The notes beneath the pieces were generated by a model. It was not told the origin of the DNA, searched no databases, and saw only the letters and a program-made list of their open reading frames with translations. This document shows, piece by piece, positions 34,885 to 43,921 of a stretch of 64,000 nucleotides of DNA (the stretch's first letter is position 1; the number at the start of each line of letters is the position of its first letter). Made by a program: the position numbers and the translations under genes. Origin of the DNA: Burkholderia sp. D-99 (GTDB lineage: Bacteria > Pseudomonadota > Gammaproteobacteria > Burkholderiales > Burkholderiaceae); assembly GCF_011605345.1 (NCBI RefSeq), contig NZ_JAAOXM010000002.1, positions 496,001-560,000 on the forward strand, written 5' to 3'.

Positions 34885-35802
34885 TCAGAACAGCGGCTTG
34901 CCGAGCGAGCCCGGGAACAGGTCGTCGAAATACAGGTGCGCGTCGAAGAGCACGCCGACATGGTTGCCGCTCGCGCGATTGACCGGGATCTGCGCCTCGA
35001 TGCCGAATTGCCCGTAGCGATTGAGCCACAGCACACCCGGGTTGATCGTGCCGGTCGTCTGGCCCGAGCACGCGCCCGCCGTGCAGGTGCTCATCGGCGC
35101 CTCGACGACGAAGACCATGTTGCTGAGCGGCTGCGGCAGGCCGAGGTTCTTCACCTGCTGCTGCAGGTACGGGATGCTGTATTGCAGCGTCATGCCCCAG
35201 CCGAGCGAATTCGGGCCCTGGTCGGAGGAGGCCGTGGTCAGGTTCGGCCCGAGCTCGGCCGTAATTGCGAACGGGCGCAGATAGCCGAGCGACGCGGGCA
35301 GATCGCCGAAGCCCTTGCCGACGTAGACGGCCGGCGTGAACGTCGAGTACGGATTCGCGATCGATTTCGCGCCGGTGCCGCCGATCTCGGTCTTGAGGCC
35401 GACCGACGCCATGAGTTCGTGCGCGGCGTTCGTATAGGCAAGGTACTTCACGCCGAGCGTCACGTTGTCCCAGCCCTTCGCGGAGCCGCCGTCCGGCGCG
35501 TTCTGCGACACGTACTGGCTGGCGACGCTGAACGCGAGGTTCTTCGTGATCAGCTTGTCCCACTCGTACGACACGGTATTGACGTTGATGTTGTTGCCAC
35601 TGTCGTCGGAGGACTTGATGTGGCCGAACTGCGTGTCGAATTCGTCGCCGACACCGGGGTCGTCCACGGTCATCGTCGCGGGAAAGACGCGATCGCCCAC
35701 CACCGCGTGAGCGTTCGCGAAGGCAGCATGGGTCAGGCCGGCGACGGCGGCCAGCAGCGCGGCACATGCGCGGGGCGCGTGCCGTTGGTTGAAGCGGGGC
35801 AT
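34885..35802 (-). CDS. Putative outer-membrane transporter-like protein
   Basis: The 305-residue protein has a signal peptide (about residues 1-33, FANAHA) and then alternating hydrophobic strands with aromatic girdles (SVASQYVSQNAPDGG, TLGVKYLAYTNAAHEL, GWGMTLQYSIPYLQQ), ending FPGSLGKPLF. This suggests a small beta-barrel, but no family is certain. It follows DUF2946 copy 3 by 109 bp and precedes CopC. RBS CGGAGA precedes ATG 35802. Confidence 0.7.
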   Translation of the reverse strand: MPRFNQRHAPRACAALLAAVAGLTHAAFANAHAVVGDRVFPATMTVDDPGVGDEFDTQFGHIKSSDDSGNNINVNTVSYEWDKLITKNLAFSVASQYVSQNAPDGGSAKGWDNVTLGVKYLAYTNAAHELMASVGLKTEIGGTGAKSIANPYSTFTPAVYVGKGFGDLPASLGYLRPFAITAELGPNLTTASSDQGPNSLGWGMTLQYSIPYLQQQVKNLGLPQPLSNMVFVVEAPMSTCTAGACSGQTTGTINPGVLWLNRYGQFGIEAQIPVNRASGNHVGVLFDAHLYFDDLFPGSLGKPLF

Positions 35803-35833
35803 GTTGTGTGTTCTCCGGTTGTCGTTCGATGCC

Positions 35834-35851
35834 GTCGCGCGCACGCGCGAC
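35834..35851 (-). promoter_or_regulatory. Hairpin between DUF2946-3 and the OMP gene
   Basis: GTCGCGC and GCGCGAC form a perfect 7-bp stem with a 4-nt loop about 30 nt upstream of the OMP start. The spacing matches the hairpin before the PepSY gene. Confidence 0.4.
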
Positions 35852-35911
35852 GAACAGCCGCCTGTTCCGGCCGCGAAGCGGCGGCGGGTCAGGCAGAAAA
35901 ATCAGACGATC

Positions 35912-36295
35912 TCAGGAGAACGCAGGGGGCGCGCGCGATTGCGCGACGGTATGGACGAGACGGATGCGGGCCGGGATCGATGCCGACGCGATCGGCCTTT
36001 GCGAATCCACGCGCGGAACGACGAATGCAACGGCATGGCCCAGCAGCGCGGCCGCGTGGCCAACGAAGCTGCAATACGGGCACGCTTGCCAGTGCGCCTT
36101 GACGCTGTGCGCGGGCTTGCCGTCGTCGTGCGCGATCACCGCTTCGTCGACGCTCGCCGTGCAATAGACGGCCAGCGCATCGACGAGCCTGTAACGCGAC
36201 GCCATCATCTGCGAGACCGCAGGGGCGAGCGCCATCATCAGGATTGCGATCAATCCGATCAGGCTGCCTGGCTTGCGGAAACGGGCGACGTGCAT
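35912..36295 (-). CDS. DUF2946-family protein 3, candidate copper-sensing leader (ACPYCS; ends SRAPPAFS)
   Basis: The 127-residue protein has an N-terminal hydrophobic segment (residues 11-28), a cysteine pair in WQACPYCSFVGHA (CxxC plus His) and a C-terminus ending SRAPPAFS. This closing pattern matches copy 1 (SRAPPLFC) exactly in spacing to the stop. CxxC plus an arrest motif is the design of Bordetella CruR. The OMP and CopC genes follow on the minus strand. Start at 36295 has no strong RBS. Confidence 0.75.
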   Translation of the reverse strand: MHVARFRKPGSLIGLIAILMMALAPAVSQMMASRYRLVDALAVYCTASVDEAVIAHDDGKPAHSVKAHWQACPYCSFVGHAAALLGHAVAFVVPRVDSQRPIASASIPARIRLVHTVAQSRAPPAFS

Positions 36296-36427
36296 GACGC
36301 GCGACGAGAGCGGATTGCGATGAAGGTGGTGGATTATGCCACGCTGAAATCGCGCTCAGGCGCCTGAATAATGCAGTAAACGGGTTCGATATTTCGGAAA
36401 GCAATCCGAAAGGATCGAGCGTTGAAA

Positions 36428-36479
36428 CGGCCCGCCAGGCGACGGGCCGATCGGTGCGGGACAGTCGAGGCTGCCCCGC
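36428..36479 (-). terminator. Terminator-like hairpins after the OYE gene
   Basis: GCGGG-A-CAG (36456-36464) pairs with CTG-CCCCGC (36471-36479), and a second stem CGGCCCG/CGGGCCG lies at 36428-36450. Neither has a long U-tract, so termination is probable but unproven. Confidence 0.35.
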
Positions 36480-36488
36480 CCGCGCACG

Positions 36489-37733
36489 TCACGCACGCGT
36501 GCCCGCCGCGCGCCCCGCCATCCACTTCCGGTAGCGCCGCGTCTGGCACTGCGCGGCCAGTTGCTGCCTGACCAGCGCGCGCAGCGGCGACACCTGCGGG
36601 TGCGTGCGCCGGCCTTCGCTGAGCCGCGTCAGCTGGAACTTGACGACGGCCATGTTGGCCAGCGCGCCCAACGCCTTGTTCTTCCACCGGATCGGCTGCA
36701 ACACCGGCGCGCTGTCCTTGCCGGCCCGCCAGTCGCGCGGCAGGTTCGGCTCGATCGACAGCGCGGTCGCGATGCCGACCATCGCCACGCCGCTGTCGAC
36801 CACCTGCTCGGCGACCACCCGGCGCCGGATGCCGCCCGTCACCATCAGCGGCATCCGCGCGACGGCCGTGATGTCGCGTGCGAATTCGAGGAAATACGCT
36901 TCGCGGGCCAGCGTGCGCCCGTCGCGCGCCTCGCCCTGCATCGCCGGTACTTCATAGCTGCCGCCCGACAGTTCGACGAGATCGACGCCGAGCGGATTCA
37001 GCAGTTCGACCACGCGCTTCGCATCGTCCGCGCTGAAGCCGCCGCGCTGGAAATCGGCCGAGTTCAGCTTGACCGCGACCGCGAATTCCGGCGACACCGT
37101 CGCCCGCACGTCCCGCACGATATCGAGCAGCAGGCGCGCGCGATTCTCGATGCTGCCGCCCCACCCATCCTGCCGGCGGTTCGTCAGCGGCGACAGGAAC
37201 TGGCTCAGCAGATAGCCGTGCGCCGCGTGAATCTCCACGCCGTTGAAGCCGCTCTGCTCCGCGAGCCTGGCGGCGCGCACGAAGCGCTGCTGCACATCCG
37301 CGATGTCGGCTTGCGTCATCTCCTTCGGCACCGGGAACTGCTTCGACAGCGCGCCGAGTTCGAGCGCCACGGCCGACGGCGCGAGCGTGGTCTGGCCGAG
37401 CGCCGCCTGCATCTGGCGCCCCGGGTGATTGATCTGCATCCACACGTGCGCGCCGCCCGAGCGCGCCACCTGCGCCCAGCGGCGGAAGCGCTCGAGATGC
37501 GCATCGCTCTCGAGCACGACCCCGTTCGGCCCCGTCATCGCGCGGCCGTCCACCATCACGTTGCCGGTCAGGATCAGGCCGACCTGGCCGTCGGCCCACG
37601 CCTGGTACAGGCGCAGCAACGCGTCGGACGGTGCGTGGTTCGCATCGGCCATGTTCTCTTCCATCGCGGCCTTGGCCAGACGGTTCGGAATCACCGCCCC
37701 GTTGGGCAGTGTCAGCGGCGTAAACAGGTTCAT
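36489..37733 (-). CDS. NADH:flavin oxidoreductase, Old Yellow Enzyme family
   Basis: The 414-residue cytosolic protein starts MNLFTPLTLPNGAVIPNRLAKAAMEENMA. HAAHGYLLSQFLSPLTNRRQDGWGGSIENRARLLLDIV is the OYE active-site stretch, with FMN/substrate histidines. It reduces activated C=C bonds using NAD(P)H. It is divergent from a MerR regulator across a 77-bp spacer that holds a complete MerR-type promoter. Start ATG 37733; the open frame continues to 37832 across that promoter and is rejected. Confidence 0.92.
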   Translation of the reverse strand: MNLFTPLTLPNGAVIPNRLAKAAMEENMADANHAPSDALLRLYQAWADGQVGLILTGNVMVDGRAMTGPNGVVLESDAHLERFRRWAQVARSGGAHVWMQINHPGRQMQAALGQTTLAPSAVALELGALSKQFPVPKEMTQADIADVQQRFVRAARLAEQSGFNGVEIHAAHGYLLSQFLSPLTNRRQDGWGGSIENRARLLLDIVRDVRATVSPEFAVAVKLNSADFQRGGFSADDAKRVVELLNPLGVDLVELSGGSYEVPAMQGEARDGRTLAREAYFLEFARDITAVARMPLMVTGGIRRRVVAEQVVDSGVAMVGIATALSIEPNLPRDWRAGKDSAPVLQPIRWKNKALGALANMAVVKFQLTRLSEGRRTHPQVSPLRALVRQQLAAQCQTRRYRKWMAGRAAGTRA

Positions 37734-37761
37734 GGAGGGCACCCTCGATTGACGATGCCCA

Positions 37762-37792
37762 ACGATAACTTTAAAGTCAACTTTAAGGTCAA
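37762..37792 (-). promoter_or_regulatory. MerR-type promoter with dyad in a 19-bp spacer
   Basis: Read on the minus strand, TTGACC (-35, 37787-37792) and TATCGT (-10, 37762-37767) are 19 bp apart, longer than normal. The spacer holds a perfect palindrome TTAAAGT-CA-ACTTTAA (37771-37786). A long spacer with a dyad is the hallmark of MerR-activated promoters; it faces the OYE gene. Confidence 0.75.
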
Positions 37793-37810
37793 GCCCCTTT
37801 GGAGCACAGC

Positions 37811-38287
37811 ATGAAAATCGGCGAACTGGCACGGGCCAGCGGCATCGCGGCGTCGCGCATCCGCTTCTACGAAGCGAGCGGCCTGCTCGAACCGGCCCGT
37901 CGGCAGGCCAACGGCTATCGGGAATACGGGTCGGAAGCGTTGACGCGGCTCGCGATCATCGACCGCGCGCAGCGCGCGGGCTTTGCGCTCGACGAAATCC
38001 GCGCGGTGCTGCCGCCCGATCTCGGCGCGTGGCCGCGCGACGAGCTGCTGGCCGCACTGCGGCACAAGGTCGACGAAATCGTGCTGCTCGAACAGCGTCT
38101 CGCGCAGAACCGGCAGCATCTCGAGACACTGATCGACGAGATCGAGAACAAGCCGGCGGGCGAGGATTGCGCGGGCACCGCGCAGCGGATGCTCGACCGG
38201 CTGTGCGCGCAGGCCGACGAACCGCCGGCGCCGGCGCCGGTGCCCGCGCCCGTGCCGGTCCCGCGGCCGACGCGCAAGCGCGCATGA
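37811..38287 (+). CDS. MerR-family transcriptional regulator
   Basis: The 158-residue protein has an N-terminal MerR winged helix (KIGELARASGIAASRIRFYEASGLLEP, residues 2-28) and a coiled-coil dimerisation helix (about 75-120). The C-terminus is an odd Pro/Ala/Val repeat (PPAPAPVPAPVPVPRPTRKRA). It is divergent from the OYE gene and very likely activates it through the spacer-dyad promoter. RBS GGAG precedes ATG 37811. No metal-binding cysteine cluster like that of MerR is seen. Confidence 0.92.
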   Translation: MKIGELARASGIAASRIRFYEASGLLEPARRQANGYREYGSEALTRLAIIDRAQRAGFALDEIRAVLPPDLGAWPRDELLAALRHKVDEIVLLEQRLAQNRQHLETLIDEIENKPAGEDCAGTAQRMLDRLCAQADEPPAPAPVPAPVPVPRPTRKRA

Positions 38288-38391
38288 CCGGTTACGCGGC
38301 GCCACCTGACCAACCATCAACCTGCGCTGCGGCGAGACGAGCCGACGCGTGCGCGCCGGCTTGCGCGGCGCGCCCCCAAGACCCGATCCGC

Positions 38392-39090
38392 ATGACGATT
38401 CCCCGCATCAAAGGATGCCTCGTCGCCGCGCTGCTGACGTTCGGCATCGGCGGCACCTACGCCGCGACGTGCGACGACACGCCTGCTTCGATCCGTTGCC
38501 CGGACGCACCCGATCTTCCGGGCGACATCGTCGCGCAGCTTCCCGACGGCTACGAAGCGCTGGATGCCGCGTCGGGGCACCTGACCGACAGCGCCCGCCT
38601 CGGCTACGTCGTCGTCGCGCATCAGCCCGACGATTCGATGCGCAAGGCGTCGCTGCGCCCGCTGATGATCTTCCTGCCGGGCAAGGACGGCCACTACCGG
38701 CTCGCGGCGCGCAACGACACCGTGATCATGAAAGCCGACGAAGGCGGGATGGGCGACCCGTATCTCGATGGCGTCGCCGAGAACGCGCTCACGATCGAAC
38801 CGCGCACCTTCACGGTCGAACAGGGCGTATTCGCGGGGCCGAGCCACTGGCGCGACCGCGTGACGTTTCGCTACGACGCCGCGCATCGCACGTGGGTGTT
38901 CCATCGGGAAGTCATGCGGAACTGGCGATTCAACGACGACCCGAACGGCGATGCGCTGAAGGCCGACCCGGTGCGCGTCACGCGCGCCAACGCGGCGAAA
39001 GCCGTCACGTTCGAAGCGTGGCGGCCGAGTTACTGGTGCGATTCGGCCGAGCGGCGCGGCACCGATCCGGCTTGCAGCAAACCGCATTGA
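38392..39090 (+). CDS. Secreted protein of unknown function
   Basis: The 232-residue protein has a signal peptide (residues 1-25, GGTYAATCDD) and a soluble mature part with cysteines (ATCDD, IRCPD, YWCDS, PACSKPH). No known domain is evident. ATG 38392 is chosen because the open frame extends far upstream through arginine-rich shadow sequence overlapping merR. It is probably periplasmic. It is convergent with the lipoprotein gene. Confidence 0.6.
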   Translation: MTIPRIKGCLVAALLTFGIGGTYAATCDDTPASIRCPDAPDLPGDIVAQLPDGYEALDAASGHLTDSARLGYVVVAHQPDDSMRKASLRPLMIFLPGKDGHYRLAARNDTVIMKADEGGMGDPYLDGVAENALTIEPRTFTVEQGVFAGPSHWRDRVTFRYDAAHRTWVFHREVMRNWRFNDDPNGDALKADPVRVTRANAAKAVTFEAWRPSYWCDSAERRGTDPACSKPH

Positions 39091-39169
39091 CGGCCGTGGC
39101 CGGGCACCCGCCCGTGATGCAGGTCGACCGGCGCGGCGGGCGAGCACGCGCCGGTCGACCCGATACCCG

Positions 39170-40624
39170 TTACTGCAGCCAGATCCCCACATAGGCGGAC
39201 GATGCCCCCGCGCCGCCGCGCTCGACCAGCACGTAGCGCGTGAGCCCGTACGCGGTCTGGTAACGGTAGGCCGACAACACGGTGCTGCCCGGCTGGCCGC
39301 CGAGCGACACGAGCGGCGTGCCCGTCAGCGCGCCCGTCACCTGCGCGGCCGGCACCGCGACCGTTTGCGGCGTCGACCCGCCGTTCGCGACGACGAAGGT
39401 CGCGCCGCCCTGCCCGTCGAACGACAGATAGTTGCCGGTCGTCGTCGCGGGGCTCGTGCCGCCCTGCAGGCAATCCTCGTAGTAACGCGTGAACGACACG
39501 CCGACGAGATCGGATGCCTGCGTGACCGGCACCGCGTCGGCCGGCACCAGCACGTCGGTCGACTTCAGGTACGACGGCCCCGTGCCCTGCCCCGGCAGCG
39601 ACTGGCACAGCATCGCGACGGCGGGCAGATTGAAATCGGTTGCGCTCGCATCGAAACCGTTGGCCGCCGCGATATTCGCGCCCCACGTGTAGTTGCCGCC
39701 GACGCTCGTGAACGCCGACGCAACCGGCGGGCTGCCGAACGACACCGTGCCCGCGATCCCGCCGCCGGAACTCCCTGACGCGCCCGCATCGAGGATCGAC
39801 CCGCGCAGGCTCGTCGTCGATGCGAGCGGCTGCCGGTAGTTGAAGTCGAGATAACCGACCGTGGTGTTCGCCGGCGCGACCGACGACGCGAGCGGCGCCT
39901 GCGTCGTCACGCCGCTCACCGCCGCCGCGCCGCCGTTGTCCGGCGCGGTCGTCGAGAACTTCTGGCTCGTGCGGGTGTTCACGTACGTCACGGACGGGTT
40001 GTCGGCCGTCGGGCGAATCAGCCCGAGATGGTCGAGCACCGCGTCGACGAGCTGGTGGTTCGCCTGGAACGGCGTCGTGACGGGATCGAGGCTCGTCCAG
40101 TCGACACCATACGCGGACGGCGGGAACATCGCCTGCAGGTCGGCGGTGACGTTCACGTAATAGCCCTTGAGCTGCGCGTCGTCGAGCGTCTGCAGCGAAT
40201 CGGTCAGCGTGCGCGTGATGCCGCTCTTCGCGATCGTGCCGAAGAAGATGCCGGTCGTGAGCGGCGTCAGGTTCATGTTCGACACGGTGCCCGAGCCGAC
40301 GTACGGCGCCACGAGCAGCCCGTCGGCCGTCTGCGCCTCGATCAGGAACGGCGACGAGCAGTGGATGTTGTGCATCACATAGGTGCCGTCCGCCGCGCTC
40401 ACGGCCGAACCGCACGTACTGCCGTCCGCCTGGTAGGCCGTGATCGTCGCATTGCCGAGCGGCGAGCCGGTCGCGACCGTGCCGCTCAGCGACGTCGTCA
40501 CGTTGCTGTTGCCGTTGCCGCTGTTGTTCGTCGACAGCGTGCCGCTATCGCCGCCGCCGCATCCGGCCAGCGCGCCGAGCAGGGTCGTGCCGGCCAGCAG
40601 GCCGGCCAGGGTCTGTTGTTTCAT
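39170..40624 (-). CDS. Large surface or periplasmic lipoprotein of unknown function
   Basis: The 484-residue protein has a lipoprotein signal peptide (MKQQTLAGLLAGTTLLGALAGC, LAGC lipobox), a Gly/Ser/Asn-rich linker, and a segment (SGTVATGSPLGNATITAYQADGS) like carboxypeptidase-regulatory beta-sandwich repeats of other lipoproteins. The remainder is not recognised. ATG 40624 is chosen at the lipobox signal; the frame is open upstream without support. Burkholderia genomes carry several such putative lipoproteins, but the role is unknown. Confidence 0.75.
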   Translation of the reverse strand: MKQQTLAGLLAGTTLLGALAGCGGGDSGTLSTNNSGNGNSNVTTSLSGTVATGSPLGNATITAYQADGSTCGSAVSAADGTYVMHNIHCSSPFLIEAQTADGLLVAPYVGSGTVSNMNLTPLTTGIFFGTIAKSGITRTLTDSLQTLDDAQLKGYYVNVTADLQAMFPPSAYGVDWTSLDPVTTPFQANHQLVDAVLDHLGLIRPTADNPSVTYVNTRTSQKFSTTAPDNGGAAAVSGVTTQAPLASSVAPANTTVGYLDFNYRQPLASTTSLRGSILDAGASGSSGGGIAGTVSFGSPPVASAFTSVGGNYTWGANIAAANGFDASATDFNLPAVAMLCQSLPGQGTGPSYLKSTDVLVPADAVPVTQASDLVGVSFTRYYEDCLQGGTSPATTTGNYLSFDGQGGATFVVANGGSTPQTVAVPAAQVTGALTGTPLVSLGGQPGSTVLSAYRYQTAYGLTRYVLVERGGAGASSAYVGIWLQ

Positions 40625-40952
40625 CGTGGTCTCGCTCTTGTGGTTGTGAAAGGTTGTGAACGACGAGCCCGGCGCGACGGCGTGGCCGCCGGCCAGCCGT
40701 GCGCGAACGACGGCGCGCGCGACGGCCGGCACATGCCGTGCGCGCGGCCGTGGCGTTCAGGCCGTCAGGCCGCGTGGGTCGGGCAACAGGCCGGCCAGGC
40801 CGGGCCCGTCGGGACGAATCGGAATGGCATGAAGACCCCGCGGTGTTGTTGTCGTATTGATCGGGATCGTAGGGCCGACGCGCGGGCCGGACAATCGCTC
40901 GACGGATCGATGCAACCATCAACCCGTGAGCGAGGGGGCCCCGCTTCGCGGT
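40625..40952. other. Intergenic region, no gene seen
   Basis: This 328-bp region lies between the lipoprotein start and the end of the response-regulator gene. It must hold the lipoprotein promoter. No convincing element or RNA gene stands out. Confidence 0.4.
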
Positions 40953-41603
40953 TCAGCGCGCGGGGGCGGGAGACAGGTTCAGCGCGGAGAAACGGATCAG
41001 TTCGGCGTTGTTGTCGAGGCCGAGCTTGCGCTTGATGTTGGTGCGATGCGCTTCGACCGTGTTCGCGCTGCGGCCGATCCGCTCGGCGATCTGCTGCTTC
41101 GTCAGCCCTTCGCCGATCATCCGCAGGATCTCGATCTCGCGCGGCGACAGCGCGGCGAGCGGCGTGGTCGGCTTCGCAGCCTGGCCGCGCGCGCGGCGCA
41201 GCAGGTTCTGCTGCACTTCCGGCGGGAAATACGGCACGCCGCGCAGCACCGAATCGATCGCCTCGAGAATCGTGCGGCTCACGTTCGCCTTGTTCACGTA
41301 GCCGAGCGCACCGGCCAGCGCGGCCGGCTCCGCATACGCGGCATCCGAGTGCATCGAGATGCAGACGACGCCCGTATCGGGATACGTATGCGCGATCGTC
41401 TCGATCAGCCGCAGCGCCAGCGTGTCGCCGAGCATCAGGTCGATCACCGCGATGTCGGGCCGGTGCGTGCGCACGGCATCGAGGCCGTCGCGCTCGTTGC
41501 CGGCCTGCGCGACGACCCGGTAGCCGGGCACCGCGTGCAGCAGCGTCGCGAGGCCTTCGCGGACGATCGGATGATCGTCGACAAGCACGAGGGTCTGGTT
41601 CAT
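40953..41603 (-). CDS. NarL/LuxR-family response regulator
   Basis: The 216-residue protein has a receiver domain with Asp9/Asp10, phospho-acceptor Asp55 (IAVIDLMLG) and Lys105 (GYVNKAN), and a C-terminal LuxR HTH (LSPREIEILRMIGEGLTKQQ ... NTVEAHRTNIKRKL). It lies 3 nt after the histidine kinase stop on the same strand, so the two form a two-component system. Its targets are not visible. Confidence 0.95.
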   Translation of the reverse strand: MNQTLVLVDDHPIVREGLATLLHAVPGYRVVAQAGNERDGLDAVRTHRPDIAVIDLMLGDTLALRLIETIAHTYPDTGVVCISMHSDAAYAEPAALAGALGYVNKANVSRTILEAIDSVLRGVPYFPPEVQQNLLRRARGQAAKPTTPLAALSPREIEILRMIGEGLTKQQIAERIGRSANTVEAHRTNIKRKLGLDNNAELIRFSALNLSPAPAR

Positions 41604-41606
41604 CGG

Positions 41607-43334
41607 TCAGTCCACTTCGACGGTCGTGCCGCCGGTTTCGTTGGTCAGGAAGCGCGCATGCAGGCCGAGCAGCTGCGCGCGCGAACGGATGCTGCGCAGC
41701 CCGAGGCGCGATGCCGGCTGCGCGGCCGGATCGATACCGGGCGCGAAGCCCGTGCCGTTGTCGTGGATCGACAGCGCGACCCGGCCGTCGATGTCGCGCA
41801 GCGCGACTTCGATACGCGTCGCGCGCCCGTGCCGCAGCGCGTTCGAGATCGATTCCTGCACGATCCGGTACAGGTGCAGCGACGCATCCGGCGACAGCAG
41901 CTCGGTATCGTACTCGACGCTCAGGTGGCAGCCGCCGGCGGCGATGCGGTCGACGTCGCCGCACAGTTCGCGCAGCGCGGCCGCGAGATCGTGCGGCGAA
42001 CCGTCGAACGGCGACAGCCCGCGCGACAGCGTGCGGATCGTCTGGATGCCGTCCTCGACGATCGCGGATACCTTGTCGATCACCTGCTGCGCGTCGTCCG
42101 CGCCGTCGCGGCGCGATTGCGCGAGCGTGCTCAGCATCAGCGACGCACCGGTCAGCTTCTGGCCGAGGTCGTCGTGCAGCTCGCGGCCGATCTGCTGGCG
42201 CTCGCGCTCGCCCTGCCGCGTGAGCTCGCGCTCGGCGCGCAGTTGCGCGTCGAGCAGCGCCGACACCTGGTGCTGCGTGCTCGCGAGCGACACCGACTGC
42301 TGCGTGACGGTGTCGGACAGCCGACGTTGCGACAGCAGCAGCAGATAGATGATGAACGCGCTGGCGAGACTGATCGCGCCGCCGAGCGCGTAGCCGATCG
42401 CACGGAGATGGCGGCCGATCGCGTCCTGGAAGTGGCCGGCCGGTACCGCGATATCGAGCACGAACTGCCGGCCGGCCACGACGAACGTGCGGCGCTGCGT
42501 CAGCGTCGGCTTGCCGGACAGCGCGTCGTTGTCGTACGCGAACAGCACGCGGCGCCGTACGTCGGCCAGTTCGCCGGGCTTCGCCACCGTATGAAGCCGC
42601 AGCGACACGAACTGCCAGTCGTCGTCGGGCATCGCCTCGCGAATCAGCGAACGCACGTCGACGAAGATGCCGGCCGATCCCGTCGCGCGCGACAGGCGCT
42701 CGGCCGGCGGCGGCACCTCGCCGCCGCGGTACACCGCGAGGCGGATGCCGAGACCGGGGCCGGCGTGTCCGTCGAGCTGCGTGACGCCGACGCCGGTCGT
42801 ATGGGGCTCACCCGTCCGGTTCGTGTCTTCCACGACGTTCCAGCCGAAGTTCGCGGCAACGTCGCGCCCGACGTAGATCGCGTTGTAAGGCACGTTGTAG
42901 CGCAGGACGGCCCGGTACGCGTGCGGCGTCCTGGCCGGAAACACCGTGAAGTCCGGCCGCTTCAGCCGCGCGCGCATCGCCTGCTCGTATTGCTGCGTAT
43001 CCGCGGTCGCGACGTAATCGCAGTAGTTGATCGTTTCGATCGCGGGAAAACGTTGCGCCACGTGCAGCGACGCGACGTAGTCGCCGAACTGCTGCTGCGT
43101 CGGCTCGCCGACGACCGACCACAGCCCGCGCACGCCGGACAGCACGTCCACATAGCGCAGCAGTTGAACCTGGATCTTGTTGCCGGTATCGGTGACGAAT
43201 TCGCTGAACTTCAGGTCCGCCGCCGCGCGGGCGCGCACGTCGAGCTGGACAACGACCAGGTGCGTGACGCCGAGCAACAGCATCAGGACGATCGCGGCGA
43301 TCGCGAACGGATGGCGGGAGGCGCGCCGGAGCAT
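41607..43334 (-). CDS. Membrane sensor histidine kinase with CHASE domain
   Basis: The 575-residue kinase has TM1 (about 11-30), a periplasmic CHASE-type sensor region (about 35-305, with FPAIETINYCDYVAT) and TM2 (about 312-334). A HisKA_3 dimerisation domain follows with His387 (ERQQIGRELHDDLGQKL) and a C-terminal ATPase (LRHGRATRIEVAL ... DNGTGFAPG). CHASE domains sense small extracellular ligands, and the signal is unknown. The start is ATG 43334; the longer open frame to 43508 is shadow. It partners with the LuxR response regulator immediately downstream. Confidence 0.92.
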   Translation of the reverse strand: MLRRASRHPFAIAAIVLMLLLGVTHLVVVQLDVRARAAADLKFSEFVTDTGNKIQVQLLRYVDVLSGVRGLWSVVGEPTQQQFGDYVASLHVAQRFPAIETINYCDYVATADTQQYEQAMRARLKRPDFTVFPARTPHAYRAVLRYNVPYNAIYVGRDVAANFGWNVVEDTNRTGEPHTTGVGVTQLDGHAGPGLGIRLAVYRGGEVPPPAERLSRATGSAGIFVDVRSLIREAMPDDDWQFVSLRLHTVAKPGELADVRRRVLFAYDNDALSGKPTLTQRRTFVVAGRQFVLDIAVPAGHFQDAIGRHLRAIGYALGGAISLASAFIIYLLLLSQRRLSDTVTQQSVSLASTQHQVSALLDAQLRAERELTRQGERERQQIGRELHDDLGQKLTGASLMLSTLAQSRRDGADDAQQVIDKVSAIVEDGIQTIRTLSRGLSPFDGSPHDLAAALRELCGDVDRIAAGGCHLSVEYDTELLSPDASLHLYRIVQESISNALRHGRATRIEVALRDIDGRVALSIHDNGTGFAPGIDPAAQPASRLGLRSIRSRAQLLGLHARFLTNETGGTTVEVD

Positions 43335-43572
43335 GACGGGTAGCGTGGCGTGGTGATCGGGCGAACGCGCCGGGGCGGCCGCCGTGCTGGGTCGATTGTC
43401 GTCACGCGGCCGGGGGATCGGCCGCGTGTGGTCTCGCCGCATTCTTACTGACGCGCGGCCGGCTGGCAAGGCGAGACTGCGTTGCGATTTCCTTACGTCG
43501 CAGGTCATCGACCCGCGCCGCCCGCGCCGCGATCATGGCGCCATCGATTCACATCACACCACGGAGCCCGCC

Positions 43573-43893
43573 ATGACCGCCTACGCCATCGCCCACCTGC
43601 ACGACGTCGAGATATGCGACGACATCGTCGCGTACCTCGAAAGCATCGACGGCACGCTCGCGCCGTACGACGGCCATTTCGTGATTCACGGCGCGCGGCC
43701 GGAGGTGCGCGAAGGCGTGTGGCGCGGCGATCTGATCGCGATCGCGTTTCCCGATCTCGGCACGGCGCGCGCATGGTACGAATCGGATGCGTACCGGCAG
43801 ATCCAGCCGCTGCGCGCACGTCACGCGAGCGGCCCGGTGATCCTGATCGACGGTGTCGACGCGCGGCACAAGGCGACGGACATCCTGCGCTGA
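43573..43893 (+). CDS. DUF1330 family protein
   Basis: The 106-residue ferredoxin-like-fold protein (MTAYAIAHLHDVEICDDIVAYL ...) contains the DUF1330 core VREGVWRGDLIAIAFPDLGTARAWYESDAYRQIQPLR. Function is unknown; the family resembles dimeric alpha-beta barrel proteins. RBS GGAG precedes ATG 43573. It is convergent with udh, with 28 bp between stops. Confidence 0.9.
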   Translation: MTAYAIAHLHDVEICDDIVAYLESIDGTLAPYDGHFVIHGARPEVREGVWRGDLIAIAFPDLGTARAWYESDAYRQIQPLRARHASGPVILIDGVDARHKATDILR

Positions 43894-43921
43894 GCCGCGA
43901 TGCCGGCGACGGCGGCGACGC

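Noticed and set aside
38029..38391. Upstream extension of the secreted protein gene at 38392
   Set aside because: It overlaps the MerR gene in another frame and lacks a signal peptide or RBS, while ATG 38392 begins a clear signal peptide.
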